Below are positions 51,858-63,195 of a stretch of 64,000 nt of DNA, one piece after another. Every line of letters begins with the position of its first letter. The first letter of the stretch is position 1. The notes below the pieces were generated by a model. That model was given only the letters and a program-made list of their open reading frames with translations. It had not been told where the DNA came from and made no database searches. A program made the translations under genes and the position numbers. This stretch comes from Istiophorus platypterus. Lineage: Eukaryota; Chordata; Actinopteri; Istiophoriformes; Istiophoridae. The stretch is from the NCBI GenBank assembly GCA_016859345.1, contig CM029129.1, positions 18,089,946 through 18,153,945 on the forward strand, read 5' to 3'.

Positions 51858-52930
51858 CAGATAGAAAGGAACTGCATATTCACCAGACTGAAGGTCCCAC
51901 ATTCCCAGAAAGAAGATATGACAAACGTACCTGCAATTCAGTTCACTACTGCTTAGCATGTCACATTCAGATAAAGTTCTCAAAGGATAATACAAAAAAA
52001 AAAAAAGTATTTCTCTTAATCTCTTCACTATGTCCTCCCTCCCCTGTCCCATAATGCCTTAGGGGCCGGCAGGAGCTGCAGACGACTGACATGTCTCCGT
52101 TTTAAATCTCAATCACCAGCAAGGCTTTACGTTGGAAATGACTTTTCTGATCTTGTGGACTCCATTGTACATTTGCTGAAACACTGAGTTACACTACTTT
52201 CACGTGCTTATGCCACCAAAATTAAAAATGTCCCGATTTGATGTTTGCAAGTAAAGTGAACCTCAAAAGTTAGTGGTTTGAATAATGTGAGACCATTTGC
52301 ATTAGTTCATCAGCCCAAAATGAATTGAGAGCAACCTTTAATCATTGACTTAATTCCTTTTATACTATTCACTTTGGGTTTAAAAGGCTGTCTGTATTAA
52401 TAAGTGTTAGGCCACTACTTTAAATGCATTAAGTCAGATCGTGTCGTCATTAAAAAGAAAAGGATAATTAGAGACCTCGCAACACTCTAAACAAAAGGAA
52501 AAAAGAAAAAAAAAAGAGAAGACAGAGATAATGGAAAAACCTGAGGGAAAGGTGACACCAGGATGAAAAGATCAACGAGTGCGTGTTTAATCTCCCAAAC
52601 CTCTGCACACAGCACGGCAGACAGCAGGCAAGAGATGGTACCGATGGCGCTCGGAGTGAGGGGGAGCAGGCGGTTCGCTGCCAACATAAATCAGTGTCAT
52701 GCCCTTGAGCAACACCTTAGTAGAGAGGCACGCCGAGGTAGCGCCATCAATGCTTTCCAGTGTCTGAATGTGTACTCACAGTGAGCACGGAGCGGTTTGA
52801 CCCGTTAATGGAGCCGTTTGGTGGCATTGGCAGTTTCCCAGTTCAATAAAAAAAATTTTAAAAAAACCCAAACAGCTATCTAAGATGAAAATTAAGCCTG
52901 AATGAAAATGTATTGATTAAAAAAAAAAAA

Positions 52931-53549
52931 AATAGCAGGCTCAATATGGCCTGGGTTTTTTTTATTAATATATCAGATTATTTTCTGTACCTTCCAGCAG
53001 TTTATGAGAAGAAGTCCTGGTGATATAATGCAGTCCCCCAGACACTTATGCCACGCATTCATTTTTAAAGCAAAACAATGAAAATTAAGTAAATCTCACT
53101 CATCTACCGTACATCTTAGTCATATAACACTGAGCATAACCAGCACACATTTAAAAACAGTCAATTGTAAAAAACAAAGAAAAGAAAAAAAAAAACAAAG
53201 AAAAGAAAGTGAAACATGAAAGACATAAAAAGGTAAGCATGTCTATAACACACACTTCTATATGATCTAGTATTCAAAACTCTTTCTTAAAATGCCATTA
53301 AATAAAGGGGTAAAAGTCATTTCCATCACATTTCCAGTGTTTCCCAACTGGTCTTTTGAAGGAAGCGTACAACTAAATATCAGCCTTTTGTTTGGCTGCC
53401 AAACTAATTAGATGAATCACTGGCCGATCCTCTGTTCCCTCTGTCAGATATGCTGCTATCTTGCTGGAGGAAAAAGTCCGACACCAGTCGGGGACCAGTC
53501 AAAGACATATTTAATTACCAGGCAGCCGTTTGGATGACTGGGACCAACT
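52931..53549 (-). other. probable rpa1 3' UTR
   Basis: About 600 bases lie between the rpa1 stop codon and a minus-strand AATAAA. They have no coding frame and contain an A/C/G-rich direct repeat at 53168-53210. The extent is inferred from the poly(A) motif only. Confidence 0.35.
52961..52966 (-). terminator. candidate polyadenylation signal (AATAAA on minus strand) for rpa1
   Basis: TTTATT on the plus strand is AATAAA in rpa1 sense. It is followed within about 40 bases by a T-rich stretch on the minus strand. An alternative ATTAAA lies at 53510-53515, only about 35 bases past the stop. Confidence 0.35.
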
Positions 53550-53651
53550 TTAGCTGGCCAATTTGCGGATGTTATTGAGGAGTCTCCTGCTGTATTCCCT
53601 GTGGTCGACCGGTTGGACTTCCATTACGGTTACCTTCACTCGGCTCTCATC
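53550..53651 (-). CDS. rpa1: rpa1 (replication protein A 70 kDa subunit), last coding exon
   Basis: 33 codons plus TAA, read on the minus strand after the acceptor CCTCAG at 53652-53657. It begins DESRVKVTVMEVQPVD and ends in RRLLNNIRKLAS. The human RPA1 C-terminus has DESRIKATVMDVKPVDYRE then RRLVMSIRR, so the identity is clear. This is the C-terminal tail of DNA-binding domain C, which holds single-stranded DNA and assembles the RPA trimer with RPA2 and RPA3 in the nucleus. The exon joins in phase 0 to ETYN of the exon ending at 60201. The extreme C-terminus differs from human but is not truncated. Confidence 0.95.
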   Translation of the reverse strand, partial: DESRVKVTVMEVQPVDHREYSRRLLNNIRKLAS

Positions 53652-55581
53652 CTGAGGAGGGAAGAAAAACAGTCTTGATTTAAAGTGCAGCAACACCTGG
53701 CATTCCAGCAAATAACAAATACCACAAGAATCTATTTACTGAAACACAGACCGTCCACAGACGGTTTGACGAGTGAATGGGTTTAAATCGCAACAAAATT
53801 CCCAAGTCCCAGTGTGTATAAAGTCAATCGTCCAATGGTGGAATCTAGTTCTGGTGGAGCACTGAAGTGTCTGTCTGCTCTTATCTGGGCTTCAGTGCCA
53901 GCTGGCATGACTTTCTATCCCAAAATCCCAAAATCTTTTAACCTAATGAAACTCATAGGCCTTACTCCACAGACAGGCAAGTCCTTGTCTTGTTTTTCAT
54001 TCATACCAGGGATAAGAAATCCTGCTCACACAGATAGTCAGATTGGCAATATCACTTCAAATGCACTATAGCACAACAATGTATGTTCATCTCCCAGAGG
54101 CAACCAACATCTGCGGTGTGGGCCAAGTAGATTTCAATGGGCAGTCTTACGTCGTTTCTTTTGGAAGGCACATTCGGTCACCTCCCACTCAGCATTTCGC
54201 TGACACATCTTTCTATCACTTACTCAGATAGTAACTCCTATTTTTGATTGCACACCTGGAAGATTCAGGAGAGTGGTAAGTTACTGTGACCATCAGCAAG
54301 CATGAGCCATTATGTCATGGACCTGGACATTATTGCATTTTTAAACAGGCTTTTTAATATGTTGATTTTAATTTGCATTGCTCAGTTCCTTTGTTTTGTT
54401 TGAGAATGTAACATTAAATGTTGTAAATGGAAGTCTTGGCTACATTTTTTAATTTGGTGAAACATTATCAGAAACATACGACAAATAAACAATGAAATGA
54501 AGACATCTCGAAGCACCATTCATTTGTCATCAAGGCAGCCAACTTTGGGAACCACTTGTGTTGACTGCAGACACCTGTGTAGAACAAATGATGAATTCAG
54601 GGACTTCTCAAAGAGACATATATGGAAAACCTACACAAAGACTTTGAGATTTCATCCCAACGGACCCAAGGCTAATCAGACCAAATCTGACATGAAAAAT
54701 TTCCAGAGAAAGAAAAAATAAGGGCTGGCCATGGTCAAAAGGGTCAACGGCACATGGTTTTTCATGGGACTTCATAGTCCACTTTACATATCTTTCTCCA
54801 GAGCTGCAGCAAGACCACTTAGATAGACTTTAGTTTACGAAATACAACAACATACAGCAGGACAACTGGACGTGATGGACAGAATTTTAACCTGTCCTGA
54901 GGGTCCAAGTTGGTCTCCAACTCAAGATATTAATAATTGCTTATGCATACAGATTTCTTTTGAGAGAGCTAAGGCTGCACAATTAAGTGTCATTCAGTCT
55001 AATCAATTTGTAGTAGCAGCCACCATCGGCTGTGAGATACAATATATATCACATATCATTAAATAAAACAGTGTTTCTGTTAAAGACATAAAGTCAAAAA
55101 CTCTTTTCCATTATAATCACACGCAATATAAGTAGGATCAATCCCAAGATAATTAACTGATCAATTAGCAATTCAGCCAGCATTGTCAGCAGCAAAGATA
55201 TAAGAACTTGCAATTATCTCATTTGTGATTCAACACCTCTGTTAGTATTTTTAATTACTTTCTATTGTCAAACTTGGGATCAGTTTCATGTGGTGGGGTG
55301 ACGTGGGGCTCTCCTCTAAAGAATTGAAGACAACTTGCAGATGCCGACACACTGACAGAACATGTAGATACATACCTTCACACACTTGCAGCAAATAGCC
55401 ATCACACACCTCTTACCGATGACACAACCTCACAGAGAAGTAATGAGAAACTGTACTGTACTAATCGATAAAATTATCAATCATGAAGCTGTAAATACTT
55501 CATAGTGATGTTAGTTAGATCTGAATGAGAATTATGTCAAATTTACAAACATACCCTCAGCTTCTAGTTGCACCACAGGCA

Positions 55582-55708
55582 TCATTCATGGTTCCCAGAT
55601 GATGTATCCCACTGACTTTGGTGACATTCTAACCAAACATCGGCATTCTAACATGCTAAATGAAGTTACTGAAAATGGTAAATATTTTACCTGTTACCTG
55701 TCAATGCA
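55582..55708 (-). mobile_element. dispersed teleost repeat family A, fragment (inverted)
   Basis: ATTCATGGTTCCCAGATGAT, CCCACTGACTTTGGTGACAT, CATGCTAAATGAAG and GGTAAATATTTTACCTG appear in the order expected of the family's reverse complement, with a deletion in the middle. It lies in the last rpa1 intron. Confidence 0.6.
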
Positions 55709-58700
55709 AAATCATCATCTTTCTAAATAACATCCGCTTATGAAATTTAAAAGTTGGCACCAAAGTGGAATGTGACATAAAAAATACAGACAAAAACCCC
55801 TAACAGCAACAACTACCTATTGTCAAGTTGAACTGACATTCTTGTCTCAATAAAAAACAAACACAAAGAGCTTCATCAAATGTATAATGCGGGACTACTG
55901 TATAGTTAAGTGTTTCTATTAATTTGGCCTCCCTCCATGACATATGTACTCAGTTTTAGATTAGAAAGTTAAAAGAAGGAAGTAACAGAAATGCTTAGAA
56001 ATCTATTCTGAATGTATAATACCAGTTATGGAAATTATTTGATTTGTGGCTTTCAACAGCCTGTCTGTTAACATGAAGAAGGAAGAACTTGTCCCCTCTA
56101 CTAATATATATAAAAAATAATAATTTGCATCTAGCTTATGGTTTATTACATCCTGCTAATGGTTGGAAATCCGATACACTTTACCAAATTCTAGGTGCAT
56201 CAATAATCTTAGATTGTCTTTTAAGCAAATGCAAATTAGATGTTTATGTGAAAAACGAACTCATCCATGCTCAGTAAATCCAATCCTGCAGGCCAAATCT
56301 GATCTTCACCTTTATCTGAATTCCATTAACTCTACCTGTAGCAGAGTGAGATGGCCTCTACTGCACAAAGCATTTGATTCACTGCACACTCTCCTGCCTC
56401 TGTGGGGCACCACCTTAATCAAACGTGACGTTTTTTTCTGCCTCCAACTGCTCCTGTAACTTTCTTAAACCGATAACCTGACAATCAAGTCCACTTCACA
56501 CAGGGGTTGGCCAAGTGAGTGGAGGGGAGAAAAGTTGGAAGGAAACTTGAACCTCTTCCCACTAAGCTCTCTATTTTCTTTCTTTATCAAACTAATTCAG
56601 TCATTTTTGTGTTAACAACTGAGTCCAAAAGTATGAATATCTTCCAGCAGAGACAGTCCAAAAATGTGTGTATTTAGACAATTTTTAAAAAGTTTTTTCT
56701 GTTTACGGCACTTTGTATGAAGGTAATTGATAAATTAACACTTTTCCTGGCATTATCTTTGAAAGTATCCTCACTTTACTTTTAGTGCTTAATACCTCTG
56801 CACAGCACTGTATATTTCCACAACTATTTGCACAATGTGTTAAATGTGTATAAGGCCTAAGTATTTATTTGTTTTAAATAGTTTTTAAATCGGATTTCTT
56901 ACCTCTTTAAACTGTTTCTTGTACTGTGCAACTCGAATCTCACTTCAAAGTCTTGTGTCTGGAATCAAAATTTAACCCCAACAGATATGACAAATTTGAT
57001 TACTTTAATACTAAAAAAATCTGTCATAAACTCAAGATACAGAAGTCATGGTTTATTAAAAATGCCAAAATGTGACAAACCACAATCTGCTGCAGCACTG
57101 GAATCTCCAACTGCGTCACAGAAGCTATAAGCTTATGTGGTTTTCATATTTACAGCTGATGGCAGAAAATAAAATTGGGGGCTTGAGTGCATTGGGCTTT
57201 TTAAGTCAAAAAAATCAGTTGTTTATCATCTCTGCTCTCCCTTAAAATAATACAAACTTGAGTTTATATGCAAGAGAAGTTAAAACAGAAACTCTAAAAT
57301 TTGATCCTAAGCACGGTTGTTCTTTCTCTCTTCATGTCCCTGTTACAAAAAATGACAAAGTACAAATTTTTGTAACTTCATTAGTCTTGTTAAGCTCTGA
57401 CACTTCATTACTTTGTTCTATTTTTATGGAAACACTGTGGTAGACTTCTTATCTCTTTGTCTTGTGTCACACTCTCGAGTCTACGGGAAGGAACTGAGGC
57501 TGAGGTAGAGAGACACACTGAACTAGTGAATCACAAACTCTGTTCTGTTCTCATATTTTTGAATAATTTGCTTTGAAATAAAAACAGTAAACTTTGACTA
57601 ACAACCAGTGAAAATGAATACTGCATACATTGTCAAGCCTTGTGTAGAAGATGTATCTCCTCAGAGCTCATTATCTCTACTTTGTGGAATACCATAATCA
57701 TCAATTTTATATTGTTCCTGTTGGGGGTTTGGTTAGGGTTTCAGTTCCTGCCATTTTCTATGACACAAATAACCCAGTCAATTTATAAATGAATTAGAAG
57801 GCACCAGAAACTAGCAGCCATGACACAACTGTCTGTTTTAATTCTTTTGATGGTTTTGATAGCACTGGAAAATGTCATCAACATCTGCACTTCTGCCCTC
57901 CCTTACTAAGTTACAGTATAACCTTTGATTCCTTTGATTAAATTTTTAACAGGCAGTGATTTAGATTTACAGTTAGTTAAATTAATTAGGGAACTAGGAC
58001 AAATTACATATCTGATGATATGTTGATATTTAAAGTGAAATTCAGGACTTAGTATGTTTTCCAGATTTCATCTGAACTTTCACCATTCCCCTTAACTGCC
58101 ATTTCTTAATGACAGTACAGACAGTGGTAATTTCATGCTGGAAGCACTTGATAACTTTTTATTGCCTCCCTTGCTTTGAAGACATCAGTTAGCTTCATTT
58201 TTAGATCCCCTGTCAGTTGAGTCCATGGTTGTTGAGTGTTACAATGAGGTTCAAAGAGTCAGAGGATTCATCAGCTCTGGAAATGTCATCAGCTGACAAT
58301 TCCTAATGACCTCGTCCTAACGAGTCAATTCAGGCCTAACGAGTTAATGATGTCCTGAGTGTTTTACAAGGGGAACTTTGCCCAAACTGTTGCACGTGTC
58401 AGAATTTGTTTCATTTTCTGAAATAAAAGGGGGGCGGGTTGAAACTTGCACACACACAAAGAGACAGACAAGGTCAGTAAAAAACTTTATGAATTTTTTG
58501 ACAGTCCACTGGCCCTCTGATAAGGGGGCCCTCCACCTCTTCTGCAATAATGTTGTTAAAAGGACAATTGCCAAAGCAATATCATCAGCATGTTGTTTTA
58601 TCTGCTAGTGGGGCATCAGATGTTTTCTTGTTAGTTGGTCAGTGGCAGCGCTATGCTGACATTTGTCCATTTTAGTTCAGATGTAAAGATTACTCTTCAC

Positions 58701-58884
58701 GGCTTATGAGTTTTTGTAATTCCTTAATGAAAAGATTTCAAGTTATTTTCCAGACTCTGGAGAATGTCTCATGGACTCTGCATTTGGTTCCTTGTAGGTT
58801 TTCCCGCGGTCAGGACACAGACCATTCAGAGCTCATCCTACATCTCAATCATTCCCCTCAGACTCTTGGTATGTGCCCTCTGTA

Positions 58885-59225
58885 GCAAATTAGTCTCTGA
58901 ATAATTAAGTTAATTAGGCTTAGACTGACAATAGCTAAATGCTAATTAGTGCCTAATTAAGAGAAATGAATCCACAGCTGTATTTGTTGTCTGTTATCCA
59001 AAGTGCACTGGCTACATAACAACTCCCTTGTCACTGTATTACTAATTGAAATGATTCTGGATGCATGTTGTGTGACTGACAGTGTGTTGTGATTATATTG
59101 CATTTTACGGATCTTATTTTGGGGCTTTATATGCTTGGGGACAGAAATTCAGCAGAAGATAATGACTGATGATGAGTCTGGTTGATGCATATTCATGGAT
59201 TGCATACAGCTAATTAATTAAAACC
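58885..59225. promoter_or_regulatory. candidate regulatory element: cluster of ATTA/TAATTA homeodomain cores
   Basis: Core sites include TTAATTAGG (58910-58918), GCTAATTAGT (58941-58950), CCTAATTAAG (58952-58961), CTAATTGA (59042-59049) and CTAATTAATTAA (from about 59210). A TGATGCATATTCATGG stretch that resembles POU/octamer sites is also present. The block is free of simple repeats and known transposons. That it is an enhancer, and of which gene, is inference. Confidence 0.3.
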
Positions 59226-59665
59226 CCACACTGCAATGTGCCACACTATAAGACCAAGGGATTCTTCACATAAAATAGTGAATTTTAATCTTTATTATGG
59301 CATTCACTGTAAAGTTGGTTTTTTTTTTTTTGTTTTGTTTTTTTTTTAATTAAGCAAGCTCCTTGTTAAAATGTATGTTAATTTATGTTTAGTGTATAAA
59401 TCACTCTTTAGAAAACATCCCTTACACCTCTTTCTTCAACTAGTCAATCCTAAAAGGTTGCTGCTGATCAATGTAAAACTTTATAGGAATTAAAAAGCAA
59501 CAACAACAACAACAACATGACAGAGGAATTGCTACTTAGATCTGACAAAAAAAACCAAAACAAAAAACAGCATCCTGTGTGGTTGCATGGCTGATTAATA
59601 TTAAATGCTGCAATTTCAAATTACAATTTCCTTACTGAAATGTTGTCATTGTCATATTAAACTGC

Positions 59666-59671
<6 letters not shown>

Positions 59672-59709
<38 letters not shown>

Positions 59710-59728
59710 TCACACACACACACACGCA

Positions 59729-59795
<67 letters not shown>

Positions 59796-59800
59796 ACACA
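59672..59800. repeat. compound (CA)n(CACG)n(CA)n microsatellite
   Basis: CA runs flank about five GCAC/CACG units; the block is 129 bases long. Translated frames give only Thr-His runs. Confidence 0.95.
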
Positions 59801-60200
59801 GTTTAGATCCATTTACTGTAGCTGGTTCCTACTTTTTTGTTTATCAAATTGACCCTAAATGTGACTATTTACTGTTTTTACAACAATGCCACTTGTTTGC
59901 AATCCTGGTTATTCAGAAAGCCCATTTTCCTACAACCACAATAGTGTATAGGAGAAATAAAATGCCTGCTGGTGTATTTGTTCAGAACAGTGATAAGGAA
60001 ACCGTTTGTAATAGACATGAACTACTCAAGCAGGGTTGAGTATTCCTGCAAGGCACAGATCAGTGGAAACATTCTTGCAGCTTGTAGGACAATGATGAGA
60101 ACCATGGTATGTCATTATATTCAGCTCTTTTTTCCCTTGGACACTAAATTACATTGCATTGTGTCAAATTCCATTGTGCTCTGGGTTTATAGCTACTTAC

Positions 60201-60287
60201 ATTGTACGTCTCCAGCTTGACTCTGTTTTTAAATATGTGCGTTGTGAAGTTGGCTTTCTGGAAGACTTCATCGAATGCAGTCTCGTC
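60201..60287 (-). CDS. rpa1: rpa1, penultimate coding exon
   Basis: 87 nt encode 29 residues in phase 0 on the minus strand, between a CCTAAG acceptor (60288-60293) and a GTAAGT donor (60200-60195). The translation includes DETAFDEVFQKANF and VKLETYN. The human counterpart is NEQAFEEVFQNANF...VKVETYN. It is part of the OB fold of DNA-binding domain C. No stop or frameshift is seen. Confidence 0.96.
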
Positions 60288-60490
60288 CTTAGGAAAAACG
60301 ACACACATACGTGCAATGTAAAAAAAAAAAAAAAAAAAAGGCCCAGTAGTTTACAGAAAATAGTCTGTTGAGGTATGACCACATGGAAAAACTTTCCAGG
60401 CAATTTTCTTGTCAGATGTGTGCAAACTAGCTTAAGCAGAACTATGTGTAGTAGTGTGTTTGTGTTTGTTTTTGTGTGCGTGTGTCTCAC
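60288..60490 (-). other. rpa1 short intron (203 bp)
   Basis: Donor GTGAGA at 60490-60485, acceptor AAG ending at 60288. On the plus strand it holds an A20 tract at about 60320-60339; otherwise nothing. Confidence 0.93.
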
Positions 60491-60598
60491 TGTGTCTCTG
60501 ATCTGTCCCAGCGTTTCTGCACTGTGACCTAACAGGGCCTCAGCTGTCTCCTGGAAGCATGTCACCCACTGGTTATCCCCGAAGTCTGCTAAGTTGGC
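60491..60598 (-). CDS. rpa1: rpa1, DBD-C exon after the zinc ribbon
   Basis: 108 nt encode 36 residues in phase 0 on the minus strand. The acceptor is CTCCCAG and the donor GTGAGA. The translation begins ANLADFGDNQWVTCFQE and continues with AEALLGHSAETLGQIRDT. Human RPA1 has VNIADFQENQWVTCFQE and AEAILGQNAAYLGELKD. It joins LLLS of the preceding exon directly to ANLADF. Confidence 0.96.
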
Positions 60599-60770
60599 CT
60601 GGGAGTAAGACAGACAGAGATGATGAGGGGGGGCAAGAGATTATTTATGTGCGTATGTTTGAGCATGTGCATCCTTGATGGCAGAAAACATAATATTTCT
60701 CAAAGTCAGCATCACTGTATGTGTGTCAAAAAGGCATTAATGATGTATGCTGTATGTACTTTACACTCAC
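60599..60770 (-). other. rpa1 short intron (172 bp)
   Basis: Donor GTGAGT at 60770-60765, acceptor CCCAG ending at 60599. No other feature is seen. Confidence 0.93.
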
Positions 60771-60947
60771 AGAAAGTAAGAGTCTGTACTTAAAATTGGG
60801 GAACTCTCTGTTACACTTTTCGCAGCGGTACAGTCCGTTCTGTTGGTCTATGACCTTCTTGTTGCAGTCTGCAGATGGACAGGCCTGGTACAGACAATTC
60901 TCCTTGCGAGTGTACACCACTGTCGCCACACAGCTGAAATACTCTGC
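60771..60947 (-). CDS. rpa1: rpa1, exon encoding the DBD-C zinc ribbon
   Basis: 177 nt encode 59 residues in phase 0 on the minus strand, between acceptor TCTATTCAG (ending 60948) and donor GTGAGT. The translation begins AEYFSCVATVVYTRKENC and contains KKVIDQQNGLYRCEKC and FPNFKYRLLLS. The zinc-binding cysteines are residues 23, 28, 42 and 45 of the exon (C-x4-C-x13-C-x2-C), all intact, as in human RPA70 DNA-binding domain C. RPA coats single-stranded DNA in replication, repair and recombination. Earlier exons (N-terminal protein-interaction domain, DBD-A, DBD-B) lie beyond base 64000. Confidence 0.97.
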
Positions 60948-61979
60948 CTGAATAGAAAGAAAAAAAATGAGAGAGGAAGAAATCTAATTATGGGGATAGA
61001 GCTCTCAAGATCAATAAAAACTACTGAATCACATCAAACTGCTGCAATTTCAACGTCTTAGAGGCTACAGTTAATTTGCAGGTGCTGCCCCCCCCCCACA
61101 CACAATATTGTGCTGAGGAGAAATTTAACCTGCAAATCAAATTGTATATTGAAAAAAAATCCTCCAAACCAAATGAACCTTAACACCCTGGTTCAATTAC
61201 AAAAAAAAATTTGTATTACATTTTGCATATTTTATTTTGCACTTAGTAATCACCTAGTTCCCCTGTTTAACTGGTAGTTCTCTCATCTGAATGTCTTGGT
61301 AGTTGCTCATAGCACTGGCAGATGTTAAATCATGGATATAACTATAGCTGTCCTTTTGACTGCCTGAAAGTTGTTTTTTAGAACATCTCATTGTTTGGAG
61401 TCTTGAGTAAAACTGTGTTACTGAGAGGTTTTTAAGTTATATTTTCAATGTGACAAAATACATTGCAAGAAGAATAGAAATAAAACAGCTTCTTAAATTG
61501 AAAATTGTCATTAGTAAATTGCAATATTTAGAAAAACAGAGCCCCTTTACTGCTGACATTAAAACAGTCACTTTTCACTGAGGGCAACTGCTTAGAACCT
61601 GGAACATATTTAAAACTTATCCTCTTAATAAAAACAAATAAAGATTGAGTAGGACTTGGTTGAGTTTCCATCTTTGTCTCATTTTGATGATCAAAAATAT
61701 AAGAAACCCTGTCCCTGCTGATGAAGTGGTTCCTCCCTGTCTGCACATGACATTCTATTACCAGGACAGGTGCACCAAGAACAGACAGGAAAAGGACACC
61801 TCATCAAAGCGTTTGTTATGTAGGAGGCGGCATCCTGGTAGATGAACAAGATGCCAGGTGGCTGGTGCAACAAGATCAAAATGAGTAATCGCTATACCAC
61901 AGCACATGAGTTAAAAATCACAACACAGTCGTAGGGTACGATGAACAATTTCAAAATACACAATGCTTCAAACTCTTTC

Positions 61980-62300
61980 CTTTTGGGGTACAACTGCAGA
62001 TCACATGAAAAGTTAGCTCTCCTGCCCACCATAAATTGAAAAATGTTTCAAGCGGGCTAAAAGAACATCAGTAAAAGACTATAATTTAAAACATGGTCTG
62101 GGTTTGATGAATCCCAGTTCCAACAATAGCAGAGTGTGTCATCAGCCAAATGCAGTGATGTATGGCATGCAAGGTAACAATTGCACGGGCCATGTTTAAT
62201 AATTCATGACCATCGTGAAGCTTCAGGTGAATGGTGCCGTGAACAAGATAATGATTCCATCAGTGCAGGAAGCGTGCAGGAATAGTTCATGACAATGCTA
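61980..62300 (+). pseudogene. Tc1-like transposase fragment
   Basis: Reading from about 62060, CGGGCTAAAAGAACATC leads through GTCTGGGTTTGATGAATCCC to AGAGTGTGTCATCAGCC. This follows the Tc1-type transposase DNA that encodes the second catalytic-Asp region (W-S-D-E-S-x-F, then R-V-W-R). The frame is broken at several points and no full DDE triad can be read. I place it in the Tc1 group by DNA resemblance only. It lies inside an rpa1 intron, antisense to rpa1. Confidence 0.45.
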
Positions 62301-63166
62301 TGATATCAGTCCCATTTAACAACTCAAAACAACTCTCAAACACAGCAACGATAGAAATTTGGGTGGATTCTCTGGTCTCATCCAAATGCTATTAGTATTC
62401 TTTTGGCATTGTCTTGTATTATGATAATTGCCATTTTTAAACAAGAACTTCACCGCACAAAGTAAATGTGACAAAACTGAAACCCATCGAACTAAAGTGA
62501 GAGAAAAAACATGTAAGAGACGAGGAAGAGCAAAAGTGCTCCTTCTGGTGCAGACAGGACACCCTTCGACGGTTTTTAAAAAAATGAATAAGCTGCTTAG
62601 GGTGAAAAGAGAAACATAAAATAAAATAAAAATAAACTCAGATCAAACTTGGCATCATAAGCAAAACTGTTGCCAACAACTCGGTGCAGCTGGTAGATGC
62701 ACGCTGTTTACACATCTCTATTTGACTTCCAAACAATCTTGGAACAGTTTAAAAAGAGAGCAGAGGGAGTTTGAGAATTCTGTGCATAACAGATGCAAGA
62801 TGAGACAGGTCTCTCTCTCTCTCCCTCTTGAATACATACACTGTGCTAATGTACACATGCACACCAGCACACTGACACATACACATGACTAACATGCAAG
62901 GTTATATGCAAAGACCCAAACTTACACATTTGCAATACAGATACAATGAGCTAAACTTCTTTCAGTTATGAATTTAAAGTGTACACAGTCAAACAGAATC
63001 AAATTAAAATGCAGCGATGCTGCGGTAATTTAAACAGATATTAGCACCTTAGGCGGCAGAACTCACACTGGTAAAATCAACAGCTAAAAAGGAAAGAAAT
63101 GCCAATTCTGGGGGGAAAAAAGGCTATTCTCTCATCCTGTGGAGAAGCACAGCATTTGATTTCCAT

Positions 63167-63195
63167 AAATATAAATATAAATATAAATATAAATA
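63167..63195. repeat. (ATAAAT)n hexanucleotide repeat
   Basis: About five tandem AT-rich hexamers. Confidence 0.9.

Larger units (their letters stand above)
20421..52930. other. intergenic region between rtn4rl1 and rpa1 3' ends
   Basis: I see no convincing gene, RNA gene or CRISPR array in these 32 kb. Open frames are short, have no family motifs and often fall in simple repeats. The stretch is AT-rich. It holds copies of repeat families A, B and C, a SINE, an L2-like LINE tail, a Tc1-like transposase relic and many dinucleotide runs, listed separately. The blocks 20.4-24.0, 25.1-27.0, 28.0-29.1, 30.1-31.9, 39.0-41.1, 42.7-45.0 and 48.0-51.6 kb hold nothing I can name beyond purine-rich stretches (21.9-22.6 kb) and homopolymers. 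Confidence 0.6.
53652..60200 (-). other. last intron of rpa1 (6549 bp)
   Basis: It is bounded by the donor GTAAGT at 60200-60195 and the acceptor CAG ending at 53652. Other visible rpa1 introns are only 172 and 203 bp. The intron holds a fragment of repeat family A (55582-55708), a compound CA/CACG microsatellite (59672-59800), a GTTTT-rich T block near 59320 and a cluster of homeodomain-type core sites at 58885-59225. No other gene is supported. Confidence 0.9.

Noticed and set aside
53814..54231. Two consecutive plus-strand open frames in the last rpa1 intron
   Set aside because: They do not resemble any protein I know, have no splice-site support and overlap in different frames.
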